63,767 nucleotides of DNA, from positions 1 through 63,767 of the forward strand of contig JANXCE010000009.1 in the NCBI GenBank assembly GCA_025059715.1. Direction: 5' to 3'. Below the pieces are notes generated by a model. The model had not been told where the DNA came from. It worked only from the letters and a program-made list of their open reading frames with translations, and made no database searches. The translations under genes were made by a program, and so were the position numbers. This document shows, in pieces, positions 8,255-17,437 of the stretch. The stretch is from Caldimicrobium sp. GTDB taxonomy: Bacteria; Desulfobacterota; Thermodesulfobacteria; Thermodesulfobacteriales; Thermodesulfobacteriaceae. How positions within the stretch are numbered: position 1 is the first letter of the stretch; each line of letters starts with the position of its first letter.

Positions 8255-9343
8255 TTACAGGGACTGTTTTAATGCTTCGAGGATTTTATTTTCAGGGGGA
8301 TTTTCATAAAGACAAAATTTTCCAATTCTCCTGAGCAAGACGATAGTCAATTTGCCTTTCCAAACCTTTTTATCTTTTGCAATAATAGATAGTAACTGCT
8401 TTGGCTCAAAATCAAGATTTAATTGAGATATTCTAAAGGGTAACTCTAATTTAGACAAAAGCTGAACCAAGGGATCAAATAGAGGCTCTTCATTAACTTT
8501 TAGAAGTTCGGATAGCTTTGCTTCAACAGCCATACCCACTGCTACTGCTAATCCGTGGGGAACTCTATAGCCTGAAATTGACTCTAAAGCATGGCCGATT
8601 GTATGCCCAAAATTGAGCACCCGCCTTATCCCTGTCTCCTTTTCATCCTTTTGAACTATAGTAGCTTTGGTAAGACAGCTTTGATATATTATATACTCAT
8701 AATCCCTTGCTTCAACATTAAAGAGAAAGGGGGCTCTTTTGTAAAGATAGGAAAAAAGCCTCCTCTTCAAGATGCATCCGTATTTAACAACTTCCGCTAA
8801 ACCATTTTTGATTTCTTCATGGGGCAAGGAGCGTAAAACATCAGTATCTATATACACCGCCTTTGGCTGATAGAAAGTTCCAATTAGATTTTTTCCTTCA
8901 GGTAAGTCTACTCCTGTTTTACCCCCTATGGAGGAATCCACTTGGGCAAGTAAGGTGGTAGGTATTTGAATAAAGGGTATTCCACGCAGGTATATACTGG
9001 CCAAAAAGCCTGCTACATCACCAACTACACCTCCTCCGAGTGCAACGATCAGGTCCTTCCTATCAAAGGAATTTTTAAGCATTTCTTTTGCTAAGTAAAT
9101 TACAGTCTCAATTCTCTTAGAGTTTTCACCCTCTGGAAAATAAAAAAGCTCAACTCTAAGTCCCGCTTTTTTTAAAGCTTTTAAGAGTGCCTCCCCATAT
9201 AGTTCTTTTACCCTGGCATCTGTTATAAGGGCAATTTTCCCAAATTCAAACTTACGAGCAATTTCCTCTGGAATTTGCTCCAAAAGTCCGTTGCTAATAG
9301 TAATATAGTAAGGAGATTTTGTTTTAACTTTGAGAATCTTCAT
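8255..9343 (-). CDS. aroB: 3-dehydroquinate synthase
   Basis: This 362-aa NAD-dependent enzyme catalyses the second step of the shikimate pathway. It shows GGGVVGDVAGFLAS for nucleotide binding, GGKTGVDLPEGKNLIG, and the metal-binding region with LNFGHTIGHALE. It overlaps the end of trpA by 20 nt, so it is translationally coupled to the tryptophan genes. Confidence 0.97.
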   Translation of the reverse strand: MKILKVKTKSPYYITISNGLLEQIPEEIARKFEFGKIALITDARVKELYGEALLKALKKAGLRVELFYFPEGENSKRIETVIYLAKEMLKNSFDRKDLIVALGGGVVGDVAGFLASIYLRGIPFIQIPTTLLAQVDSSIGGKTGVDLPEGKNLIGTFYQPKAVYIDTDVLRSLPHEEIKNGLAEVVKYGCILKRRLFSYLYKRAPFLFNVEARDYEYIIYQSCLTKATIVQKDEKETGIRRVLNFGHTIGHALESISGYRVPHGLAVAVGMAVEAKLSELLKVNEEPLFDPLVQLLSKLELPFRISQLNLDFEPKQLLSIIAKDKKVWKGKLTIVLLRRIGKFCLYENPPENKILEALKQSL

Positions 9344-10130
9344 TTTTTAAATAAAGTAGAAATCTGTGAAGAGCGGGGCCTGCAGAGCGCCCTTCCTTTT
9401 CTATGATTTGAACCAAGGCACTGCCTACAACCACGGCATCACAATAAGGTCTAAGTAAAGCCACATGCTCAGGCTTTGAGATTCCAAATCCAACAACAAG
9501 GGGGTTAGAAATCATGCCTTTGATTTTCTGAAGTTTCAGGGTTAAATCTTCAGGCAAAACTTCACGAGCTCCCGTTATTCCAGTGAGGGACACATAATAG
9601 AGAAATCCAGTGGAGTGTTTAGCAATCTTAACCAAACGATCATAAGGCGTTGTGGGAGCAACAAGAAATATAGTAGCTAATCCCTTTCCTCGATTAACCC
9701 TTAACCAAGGGGAGGCCTCCTCAATAGGAAGATCGGGTATTATAAATCCATCTAATCTTGCCTCGATAGCTTCTTTAAGAGCTCTTTCTAACCCAAAGCG
9801 AAATATAATGTTGTAATAGGTCATGCACACCAGGGGGATTTCAGGGAAATTTTCCTTAAATAGAGAAACTATTTCTAAGTATTCCTCAAAAGATGGTTTG
9901 TTTCTTAGCGCTCGAACCATGGCCTTTTGAATTGTGGGGCCATCTGCTACTGGGTCGGAAAAGGGGAAACCAAGTTCAATAGCAACAGGGTCTGCCTCAG
10001 CGATGTGCTTTAGAAAATCAAGAGTTGCCTCTTTATTAGGATCAAAGGCTGTTATGTAGGGAATAATGGCTTTTTTTCCTTTTTTTTTGTATTCTCTAAT
10101 GCGAGTTTCAATATAAATTGCGCCCCTCAT
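9324..10130 (-). CDS. trpA: Tryptophan synthase alpha chain
   Basis: This 268-aa subunit cleaves indole-3-glycerol phosphate. The catalytic Glu is in [15 protein letters not shown] and the Asp in [12 protein letters not shown]. Its ATG overlaps the trpB stop as ATGA, the usual coupling for these two subunits. The N-terminus is a little short but complete. Confidence 0.97.
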   Translation of the reverse strand: MRGAIYIETRIREYKKKGKKAIIPYITAFDPNKEATLDFLKHIAEADPVAIELGFPFSDPVADGPTIQKAMVRALRNKPSFEEYLEIVSLFKENFPEIPLVCMTYYNIIFRFGLERALKEAIEARLDGFIIPDLPIEEASPWLRVNRGKGLATIFLVAPTTPYDRLVKIAKHSTGFLYYVSLTGITGAREVLPEDLTLKLQKIKGMISNPLVVGFGISKPEHVALLRPYCDAVVVGSALVQIIEKEGRSAGPALHRFLLYLKNEDSQS

Positions 10131-11332
10131 ATTGTTTCAGCTCTCTTTTCCTCTAAGAGATCTTTGACTTGGGCCACATCTTTATCTCCCCTACCTGAGA
10201 GATTAATTACTACGATGGATTCCTTAGGCAAGCTATGAAAATTTTGAATTAGGTAAGCTATAGCGTGTGCAGATTCAAGGGCGGGAATTATCCCTTCTGT
10301 TTCAGAGAGAATTTGAAAGGCTTGCAAGGCGGATTGGTCATCCACTGCTTCATATTTAGCTCTACCAAGATCTTTAAGGTAGGCATGCTCAGGTCCAACC
10401 CCCGGATAGTCAAGGCCTGGCGCAATAGAGTGAGCTCCCTTTATTTGTCCAACCTTGTCTTGCAAAAGATAGGTCAGCATACCATGCAGCACGCCAGGTT
10501 CACCTCTATTGAGGGTTGCGGAGTGCTGGTCTGAGGACAAACCAAGCCCTGCAGCCTCAACCCCGATCAAATGCACATGGGGATCTTTAATAAAGGGGTA
10601 AAAGATCCCCATAGCGTTAGACCCTCCACCGACACAGGCGATGACATAATCGGGCAGCCTTCCCTCCCTTTTTAGGATTTGAGCCCGAGTTTCAATTCCA
10701 ATAATACTCTGAAAGTCTCTAACCATCTGTGGATAGGGATGGGGACCAACTACCGAACCAATCACATAGAAGGTGTTCTTTACATTGGTCACCCAGTCTC
10801 TTAGAGCTTCATTTATGGCATCTTTTAAAGTTTGCGTTCCAGCTGTCACTGGGCAAACCTCCGCGCCCAAGAGTTTCATTCTAAAGACATTTAGAGCCTG
10901 TCTTTCAACATCTTTGGCTCCCATGTAAATGACGCATTTGAGACCCAAAAGCGCACAAGCAGTTGCAGTGGCGACACCATGCTGACCAGCACCAGTCTCC
11001 GCAATTACTCTGGTTTTACCCATCTTTTTAGCTAATAAAACCTGACCTATTGTATTGTTGAGCTTGTGAGCTCCAGTATGAAGCAAATCCTCCCTCTTTA
11101 AATAAACTTTAAGGTGCCCGTTTAGCTTTTCTGATAAATTGCGTGCATAATATAAAGGTGTGGGACGACCTGCATATTCCCGTAATAATTCCCTCCATTC
11201 TTTCCAAAACTTTTTATCTTTTCTAATTTTTTTATATACATGTTCTAATTCAAAAAGGAGAGGCATGAGGGTTTCTGGAACATATCTTCCCCCATATTTA
11301 TCAAAATAACCGCACCTGTTGGGCATAGCCAT
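10127..11332 (-). CDS. trpB: Tryptophan synthase beta chain
   Basis: This 401-aa PLP enzyme joins indole and serine. The PLP lysine is in HTGAHKLNN and the phosphate loop GGGSNAMG is intact. It is the first gene of an eight-gene minus-strand run. The start region has two ATG codons (11332 and 11326) and no Shine-Dalgarno sequence; the promoter at 11342-11369 would place transcription start within about 3 nt of the first ATG. The rest of the trp pathway is not in the window. Confidence 0.97.
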   Translation of the reverse strand: MAMPNRCGYFDKYGGRYVPETLMPLLFELEHVYKKIRKDKKFWKEWRELLREYAGRPTPLYYARNLSEKLNGHLKVYLKREDLLHTGAHKLNNTIGQVLLAKKMGKTRVIAETGAGQHGVATATACALLGLKCVIYMGAKDVERQALNVFRMKLLGAEVCPVTAGTQTLKDAINEALRDWVTNVKNTFYVIGSVVGPHPYPQMVRDFQSIIGIETRAQILKREGRLPDYVIACVGGGSNAMGIFYPFIKDPHVHLIGVEAAGLGLSSDQHSATLNRGEPGVLHGMLTYLLQDKVGQIKGAHSIAPGLDYPGVGPEHAYLKDLGRAKYEAVDDQSALQAFQILSETEGIIPALESAHAIAYLIQNFHSLPKESIVVINLSGRGDKDVAQVKDLLEEKRAETI

Positions 11333-11341
11333 AGTCTTTTC

Positions 11342-11369
11342 AATATACGAACATCTGTAAATTTTTCAA
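11342..11369 (-). promoter_or_regulatory. Promoter of the trpB-led run
   Basis: Minus strand: TTGAAA (364-369 of the 11 kb block), 16-bp spacer, TATATT (11342-11347). The predicted start near 11335 leaves almost no leader before the trpB ATG at 11332. There is no room for a trp attenuator in this leader. Confidence 0.6.
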
Positions 11370-11470
11370 GCTATTTACTCACAGAGGCAAAATTGAATTT
11401 TGTGAGAGTTTTAGGATTTATTGAAAATTAGAATACCAGAAGAGTGCCTTACTGAATTAATAAATTTTTA

Positions 11471-11543
11471 TGGGCCGCGGAGGACTCGAACCTCCAACCT
11501 ATGGATTAAGAGTCCATTGCTCTACCAATTGAGCTAGCGGCCC
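11471..11543 (-). tRNA. tRNA-Lys (anticodon CTT)
   Basis: A full cloverleaf of 73 nt: acceptor GGGCCGC/GCGGCCC, D-stem GCTC/GAGC, anticodon loop CTCTTAA, T-loop TTCGAGT with GGAGG/CCTCC stem, discriminator A. CCA is not encoded. Anticodon CTT reads AAG (Lys). Confidence 0.97.
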
Positions 11544-11557
11544 ATGTATGTAGTCCT

Positions 11558-11586
11558 ATTATAATAACATATGATTAACTTGTCAA
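11558..11586 (-). promoter_or_regulatory. Perfect consensus promoter of tRNA-Lys
   Basis: Minus strand: TTGACA (11581-11586), 17-bp spacer, TATAAT (11558-11563). Both boxes and the spacing equal the sigma-70 consensus. The tRNA 5' end is 15 nt downstream of the -10. Confidence 0.85.
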
Positions 11587-11603
11587 GAAAATGTATAAGT
11601 CCA

Positions 11604-12420
11604 TATGTTACAAATCCACTCCAAAGGCGATTCATTCCCAAGATCACTATGCACCCTCTCCGTATTATACCACATCAAATACCTCATAAGCTCCCTATTC
11701 TCAATAAACTCCTCCTCTAATGTCCTGTTAAACCTCTCTACATACCCATTCCCTCCCTCTCAAGCTCCTTCGCAAATTCCCCTAAAAACTCACTCCCAAA
11801 GTCTCTCTGCACGCCCCGCGTCTCATTAGAAGCTTCCGCCTTAAACTTACTCCAAAAGTCCCTCCGAATGCTACTCGATAAATGACTATTCTTCATAAGC
11901 AAATCCAAATCTACTTGCCACATCATTTGCTACCAAAACATACCTCCTAATCCCATCCAAAAAATACACAATTGCATCCATCTGCACCAAGTCCCCAGGC
12001 CGTAATCCCCTCCTACCACCTCTATACCGCTTCCTCTTCCTCCTCCTCTTCTCCCTCTCAATAAACCTTCCCGTCAGCCTTAAAAACTAAAGCTTCTTCA
12101 CTTCCTCTCCTCAAACTTACCCCCTTTCTTTCAAATACCTTATAATCCTTCCAATCGTAGATACTGCTACCAAAGCTATACCCCTTTTCCAACAAAATCA
12201 ATCCACCAAAGGCTTAAGCTTTTCCTTGCCTATGCGAGGATGTTCTCTCCTGTAACTCAGGATAAATTCTTATTATACCTCCTGTTTGAAGCATCCTCTC
12301 TTTTGTCAGCAGTAGCCTCTGTTCCAAAGTAGTTATGAAATTTAATGCTCCTTAACCTAAAGATGACTTCTTTTCTTTTTAAGCACTCTTATTTCTTCAA
12401 AAGAGGCTTTAAACTTATGC
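11604..12420 (-). mobile_element. Degenerate IS481-like insertion sequence, copy A
   Basis: Read on the minus strand with frameshifts, this encodes pieces of an integrase-core transposase: REHPRIGKEKLKPLVD, VSTIGRIIRYLK, PGDLVQMDAIVYFLDGI, VQRDFGSEFLGEF, YVERFNRTLEEEF and LMRYLMWYNTERVHSDLG. These are the DDE-type motifs in order, but stops and frameshifts break the gene at least four times. It fills the space between tRNA-Lys and pgi. Limits are approximate; no terminal inverted repeat was found. Confidence 0.75.
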
Positions 12421-12451
12421 AGGGAGGGGAGTAAGTAAATTGTTAAATAAA

Positions 12452-12479
12452 TTGTCAAAAAAGGTCAATATGTTATAAT
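12452..12479 (+). promoter_or_regulatory. Promoter of the pgi operon
   Basis: TTGTCA (12452-12457), 16-bp spacer, perfect TATAAT (12474-12479). It is followed by CCGGAGATTGCT and the pgi ATG, so this gene has a normal Shine-Dalgarno leader. Confidence 0.75.
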
Positions 12480-12504
12480 TTTTGAAAAATTCCCGGAGAT
12501 TGCT

Positions 12505-14223
12505 ATGGATTTTCCATTTTCAAGAATAACCAAGGTTTATGGAGATTTTAACATCATCAAGAGACCTTCTAAGCTCACCGAAGAGGAGAAGCTGGAAGTT
12601 TTAAAAAAGCTTTTTTCTAAAGAAGCGGACCTATTTTCTACTGATCCCGAAGTTCAGGGAAAGATCAGAGCAAGGCTTGATTGGATTGAGGGATATAAAT
12701 ACATGGAATCAAGGTTAGATACCTTAAAGGCGTTAGCGGAGGAACTACGAAGGGAATTCAAGTATGTGATCTGGTGTGGAATGGGAGGATCAGCCCTCTT
12801 TCCCTTGGTGCTAACGGAGATTTTTGGCCCCTTAGATGGCTACCCTCAGCTAAAGGTTCTGGATACTAATGATCCTCAACACATTTTGGAGGTAGATAAT
12901 TTACCGTTAGAGGAGGTTTGTTTTGTCTTTGCTTCTAAATCGGGCACGACCTTAGAGACTCTGTCCCATCTTCGCTATTTTTGGGAGAAACTAAAAGGTG
13001 CTTGCTCAAAGCCAGGAAAGCATGTTCTTGTGCTTACTGATCCTGGCTCTCCACTTGAAGCCCTTGCCCTTAAAGAGAATTTTAGAAGAGTGATTCATCA
13101 TCCACCCCATGTGGGCGGTCGATATGCAGCGTTAACCGAAGTAGGATTTCTTGCTGGAGCGCTTCTTGGTATAGATTTAAACAAAGCTCTTTACTATGCT
13201 AAAGAGATGTATTCCGCCTGTGAACCACAAATTCCCTGGTCTTACAACTTAGCGGGAAACTTGGCAGAGTTCCTCACAGAGTCCTATATCTTGGGTCAAG
13301 ACAAAGTAACCTTTATTGTGGACCCCCTCTTGAGACCCTTTGCTCTTTGGTTGGAACAATTAATAGCGGAAAGTTTGGGTAAAAACTTCTCTGGCATAGT
13401 TCCTATAGTTGGAGAGTCTCCAGGTTCGCCAACGGTGTATTCAACTGATCGTTGTTTTATATACTTAGCCCTTAGAGGACGAGAAAGGTTATATCAAAGG
13501 CTAATTTCTGACTTAATGGAGGAGGGTTTCCGAGTAAAGAGGCTGATCTTAGAGGATAGATATGAAATATTTGGTGAGGCCTATAGATTTATGATAGCTA
13601 CCGCCTTGACTGGTTACTTCATAGGAGTTAATCCCTTTGATGAACCCGATGTTGTCTTATCTAAGAAAAAAACCAGTGAAATCCTCGAGAAGTTCAAGAA
13701 AGAAGGGGACTTTGGATTAGAATTCTATGTTGATGAGGAAAGTGGTCTGGGTTTTTACTATGGGAACACTCTGGGCTTAGAATATCCCAAGTTATCTGCG
13801 GCTCTTAAAAAGCTCTTTCAAGATTTTGCACCTTGGATATTTGTAGGGTTTCTTGCCTATCTTCCCTATGAGGCGGAGACAGAGGACTTAATTAGAGATA
13901 TGAGAACTCTTGTTAGGGAGAGAAAAAATTGTGCTACGGTGTTTGGTTTTGGCCCAAGGTATTTACACTCCACAGGGCAACTTTTTAAAGGTGGGCCCCC
14001 TCTTTCCCGTTACATCATGATTACCCGCAAAGGAAGGCTTGAGAGCCAGATCGTCCCCAATGAAGGTTATACCTTTTGGGATCAACAATTTGCTCAAGCT
14101 TACGGAGATTTCCAGGCACTGGTAGAGAGAGAAAAGCCCGTGCTATGGATTCACCTCTTTAAAGAGGATTATAAAGAGGATCTTAAGGTCTTTAAAGAGC
14201 TTCTAAATAAAGCCCTGGCCTAA
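12505..14223 (+). CDS. pgi: Glucose-6-phosphate isomerase
   Basis: This 572-aa protein interconverts glucose-6-P and fructose-6-P. It shows WCGMGGSALFP near residue 90 and SKSGTTLETLSHLR near 150, the phosphosugar-binding SIS core, and an added C-terminal region beyond the classic short thermophile forms. A GGAG ribosome site precedes the ATG. It is the first gene of pgi-hemB-rlpA-rnc-DUF72. With the glucokinase at 39068 it suggests a working upper glycolytic or gluconeogenic route. Confidence 0.93.
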   Translation: MDFPFSRITKVYGDFNIIKRPSKLTEEEKLEVLKKLFSKEADLFSTDPEVQGKIRARLDWIEGYKYMESRLDTLKALAEELRREFKYVIWCGMGGSALFPLVLTEIFGPLDGYPQLKVLDTNDPQHILEVDNLPLEEVCFVFASKSGTTLETLSHLRYFWEKLKGACSKPGKHVLVLTDPGSPLEALALKENFRRVIHHPPHVGGRYAALTEVGFLAGALLGIDLNKALYYAKEMYSACEPQIPWSYNLAGNLAEFLTESYILGQDKVTFIVDPLLRPFALWLEQLIAESLGKNFSGIVPIVGESPGSPTVYSTDRCFIYLALRGRERLYQRLISDLMEEGFRVKRLILEDRYEIFGEAYRFMIATALTGYFIGVNPFDEPDVVLSKKKTSEILEKFKKEGDFGLEFYVDEESGLGFYYGNTLGLEYPKLSAALKKLFQDFAPWIFVGFLAYLPYEAETEDLIRDMRTLVRERKNCATVFGFGPRYLHSTGQLFKGGPPLSRYIMITRKGRLESQIVPNEGYTFWDQQFAQAYGDFQALVEREKPVLWIHLFKEDYKEDLKVFKELLNKALA

Positions 14224-14251
14224 AGGGGGTAAGGGTTGAGGAGGAAAAGCG

Positions 14252-15226
14252 ATGATGTATCCGGAATACAGACCCAGAAGACTTAGACTAAGAGAAGAGG
14301 TAAGGGCCCTTGTTAGGGAAACCCAGCTCTCAGTGAATGATCTTATATATCCCCTGTTCATAAGGGATGGAAAGGGAGTAAGGGAAGAGATTGCCTCTAT
14401 GCCAGGGGTTTATCGTTTTACTGTGGATACTGTTATAGCGGAGATCAAGGCATGCTTAGAGCTGGGATTAAAGGCCTTTTTGTTATTTGGAATTCCTTTT
14501 CAAAAGGACGAAGTGGGGTCCTCTGCCTTTGCTAAGGAGGGAGTTGTTCAAAGGGCTATCAAGGCTATAAAGGATAAATTTCCAGAGGCAGTTATTATAA
14601 CCGATGTTTGTCTCTGCGAATATACCTCACATGGACATTGTGGCATCATCAAGGGGGGAGAGGTTGATAACGACTTAACCTTAGAGCAATTAGCCAAGGT
14701 TGCGGTATCCCATGCTAAAGCGGGAGCGGATTGGGTAGCTCCCTCTGACATGATGGATGGAAGAGTAGCAAGGATACGAGAGGCCCTGGATGAGGCAGGA
14801 TTTCCCAATGTAGCTATCATGAGCTATGCGGTTAAATACTGTAGTGCCTTTTATGGCCCCTTTAGAGAGGCTGCAGAGTCTGCTCCAAAGTTTGGGGATA
14901 GGAAATCCTATCAAATGGATCCTGCAAATAGCAGAGAAGCTTTGAGGGAGGCCTTAATGGATGTTGAAGAAGGTGCCGATATAATTATGGTAAAACCTGC
15001 TATGCCCTATCTGGATATTATTAAGATGCTTAGAGACAATCTTCATCATCCCATTGCTGCTTATCAAGTAAGTGGAGAGTATGCTATGATTAAGTCCGCA
15101 AGTAAATTAGGTTATTTAGAGGAGGAAAGAGTTCTTTGGGAGAGTTTAATAAGCATTAAAAGAGCTGGTGCGGATCTAATAATAACCTATTTTGCTAAAA
15201 GGGTGGCAGAGTTATTGACGAAGTGA
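14252..15226 (+). CDS. hemB: Delta-aminolevulinic acid dehydratase (porphobilinogen synthase)
   Basis: This 324-aa enzyme condenses two 5-aminolevulinate molecules in tetrapyrrole synthesis. The zinc cysteines are in [14 protein letters not shown], and the two active-site lysines are in [15 protein letters not shown] and [18 protein letters not shown] lies shortly before the ATG. It sits 28 nt after pgi and 8 nt before rlpA. Confidence 0.97.
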   Translation: MMYPEYRPRRLRLREEVRALVRETQLSVNDLIYPLFIRDGKGVREEIASMPGVYRFTVDTVIAEIKACLELGLKAFLLFGIPFQKDEVGSSAFAKEGVVQRAIKAIKDKFPEAVIITDVCLCEYTSHGHCGIIKGGEVDNDLTLEQLAKVAVSHAKAGADWVAPSDMMDGRVARIREALDEAGFPNVAIMSYAVKYCSAFYGPFREAAESAPKFGDRKSYQMDPANSREALREALMDVEEGADIIMVKPAMPYLDIIKMLRDNLHHPIAAYQVSGEYAMIKSASKLGYLEEERVLWESLISIKRAGADLIITYFAKRVAELLTK

Positions 15227-15234
15227 GGAGTTAG

Positions 15235-15990
15235 ATGGGGTTGTGGTTAGTATTATGTGTTTTTATTCTGTTTAGCTGTGCTAAACCACCTCGGGAAGTA
15301 GCTATCACCGCAGTGCCCATTCCTCAAGAACCTTCAAAGCCTGTTCCTGGCTGGCTAAAACCCTATACTGTAAATGGTAAGACCTATTTTCCTTTACCCA
15401 AGGCAGAGGGATATGAGGAAATTTGCACAGCCTCCTGGTATGGTCCTGGATTTCACGGTAGACAAGCCTCTGGTGGGGAGATTTACAACATGTATGAATA
15501 TACTGCCGCACATAAGCTTTTGCCTATGGGAACTTATGTTTTAGTTACAAACTTAGAAAATGGTAGACAACTGGTAGTGAGAATAAACGATCGCGGTCCC
15601 TTTGTGGAGGATAGATGTCTCGATTTAAGTTATGCCAGTGCCAGAGAATTAGGTATAATAGGAAAGGGTACTGCCAGAGTAAAGATTGTTGCCCTGAGTG
15701 AAGGAGAGCTTATTGGACAACAGGTTTACTATAAAAATAGGCCTAATTTAAAATTCAACGAATTTTACTTACAAATAGCAGCCTTTAAAGACTATGGAAA
15801 TGCCCTAAGACTTAAGGAGGAGTTAGAGAGGAATTTTGCCCAAGTTAGAATTGAGCCCTATCAGCATCCGGAAAGGGGTCTTTTTTATAGGGTTCAAATT
15901 TATCTTTCAAACAACTTAGACTCCGCTTTAAGTTTGGCGGACAAATATAAGAGAGAGCGCTTCGCCGGAGCCTTTCTTGTGGCAAAATAG
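15235..15990 (+). CDS. rlpA: RlpA-like lipoprotein with DPBB and SPOR domains
   Basis: This 251-aa protein has a short signal sequence ending in a lipobox-like FILFSC, a double-psi beta-barrel domain (ASWYGPGFHGRQASGGE through INDRGPFVEDRCLDLS, about residues 64-145) and a C-terminal SPOR domain (FYLQIAAFKDYGNALRLKEEL onward). RlpA proteins are septal lytic transglycosylases that act on denuded glycan strands. The lipobox residues before Cys are slightly unusual (LFSC). Confidence 0.92.
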   Translation: MGLWLVLCVFILFSCAKPPREVAITAVPIPQEPSKPVPGWLKPYTVNGKTYFPLPKAEGYEEICTASWYGPGFHGRQASGGEIYNMYEYTAAHKLLPMGTYVLVTNLENGRQLVVRINDRGPFVEDRCLDLSYASARELGIIGKGTARVKIVALSEGELIGQQVYYKNRPNLKFNEFYLQIAAFKDYGNALRLKEELERNFAQVRIEPYQHPERGLFYRVQIYLSNNLDSALSLADKYKRERFAGAFLVAK

Positions 15991-15993
15991 GAG

Positions 15994-16692
15994 ATGGAAA
16001 GAACCTTAGAGGAAGTAGAGACCCTGTTAGGAATTACTTTCAAAAATAAGGAGCTCCTGAAGATAGCTCTCACTCATAGCTCTTATAGAATAACTCATAG
16101 AGAAGAAAGTGTGGAGGATAATGAAAGATTAGAGTTCATTGGGGATGCAGTTCTAAATCTTTGTGTTTCTCTATATTTATATCAGAAATTTCCTGGTGAC
16201 ACAGAGGGAGAGCTAACGAAAAAGAGAGCTTTTCTTGTTTGTAAGGAGAGATTAATAAAGGTTGCAGATAGCCTGAAGCTTTTGGATTATATCTACATGG
16301 GAAGAAGGGAAAAGGCATTAGAGCTGAGGAGCAAAAAAAACATAGCTGGAAGAACCTTAGAAGCAATAATAGGAGCTATTTTCTTGGATCAGGGATTAGA
16401 GGTTGCCTGTCAAACAGTTAAAAGACTCTTAGCTCCCTATCTAAGGAGTCTTAAGATTTCAAAATTAACCGATTATAAGACTAAACTCCAAGAATTATTA
16501 CAAAAAGTTCACGGTGAAATTCCTACTTATGAGGTGTTAGAGATTACCGGACCTGCTCACAGACCTGTAATAGAGGTGGTGGTAAAGCTCAGGGAAGAGG
16601 TTCTTGCGAAAGCTAAAGGGTCTTCTAAGAAAGAGGCGGAAAACATAGCAGCTAAAAAAGCTCTCTACAAACTTAAAAGGCAGTTAACTTGA
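15994..16692 (+). CDS. rnc: Ribonuclease III
   Basis: This 232-aa enzyme cleaves double-stranded RNA, including rRNA precursors. The catalytic signature NERLEFIGDAVLNL is at about residues 44-57, a second acidic site (ETLEAIIGAIFLD-type) follows, and a dsRNA-binding domain closes the protein (KTKLQELLQ to KEAENIAAKKAL). Its stop overlaps the TTG start of the next gene. Confidence 0.97.
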   Translation: MERTLEEVETLLGITFKNKELLKIALTHSSYRITHREESVEDNERLEFIGDAVLNLCVSLYLYQKFPGDTEGELTKKRAFLVCKERLIKVADSLKLLDYIYMGRREKALELRSKKNIAGRTLEAIIGAIFLDQGLEVACQTVKRLLAPYLRSLKISKLTDYKTKLQELLQKVHGEIPTYEVLEITGPAHRPVIEVVVKLREEVLAKAKGSSKKEAENIAAKKALYKLKRQLT

Positions 16693-17423
16693 ATCAAAGA
16701 GCCTACTACATAGGCACTTCTGGATGGAATTATGTCTCTTTTAAGGGCATTTTTTATCCCCGTGAGCTTCCTTCTGCTCAATGGTTAAGGTTTTATGCCC
16801 AATACTTTGATACAGTGGAACTAAATGTGACCTTTTACCGAACTCCTCGTCCATCTACCTTTCAAAAGTGGTATGAAGAGACCCCCTCTAATTTTGTATT
16901 TTCTGTGAAAGCCCCAAGAATTATCACCCATTTCAAAAGGTTAAGAGAAGTAAAAGAGCCCTTAATAGATTTTTTAAAAAGTCTTCAACCTTTAAAAGAA
17001 AAGGCCCGTGCTCTACTTTTTCAATTACCTCCCTCTCTAAGTTTCAATCGGGAACTGATGGAGGCTTTCTTACCCCTACTTCCTAAGGATTTTGATATAG
17101 CTATAGAGACCCGCCACCAAAGTTTTCAATGCGAGGAATGGATAGAGATGCTAAGAAAGTATAATCTATCTCTTTGTCTATCAGACTGTGGCAAGAGGTA
17201 TGCCTCCTGGTTTGAAGTAAAAACTACCGATTTTTTATATTTAAGACTACATGGTTCTAAGGAATTATATGTCTCCGAATATACTGAGGAGGAGCTTCAA
17301 AGTATTGTAGCGGTTATAAAAAGATTAAATCCTAAATATTCCTATGTATACTTTGACAATACCGCAAGAGGCTTTGCAATCAAAAATGCCTTACGATTAA
17401 AGGAATTGTTGGAGGGGCACTGA
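16689..17423 (+). CDS. DUF72 family protein
   Basis: This 244-aa protein begins with the typical YYIGTSGWNY and contains FYRTPRPSTFQKWYEETPSNFVFSVKAPR, LLFQLPPSL, IETRHQSF and YVYFDNT, the conserved blocks of DUF72 (COG1801), a TIM-barrel-like family without an established reaction. The start is TTG, overlapping the rnc TGA (TTGA). It is the last gene of its operon, facing the response regulator gene. Confidence 0.92.
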   Translation: MNQRAYYIGTSGWNYVSFKGIFYPRELPSAQWLRFYAQYFDTVELNVTFYRTPRPSTFQKWYEETPSNFVFSVKAPRIITHFKRLREVKEPLIDFLKSLQPLKEKARALLFQLPPSLSFNRELMEAFLPLLPKDFDIAIETRHQSFQCEEWIEMLRKYNLSLCLSDCGKRYASWFEVKTTDFLYLRLHGSKELYVSEYTEEELQSIVAVIKRLNPKYSYVYFDNTARGFAIKNALRLKELLEGH

Positions 17424-17437
17424 AGATTTTGAGTTTC

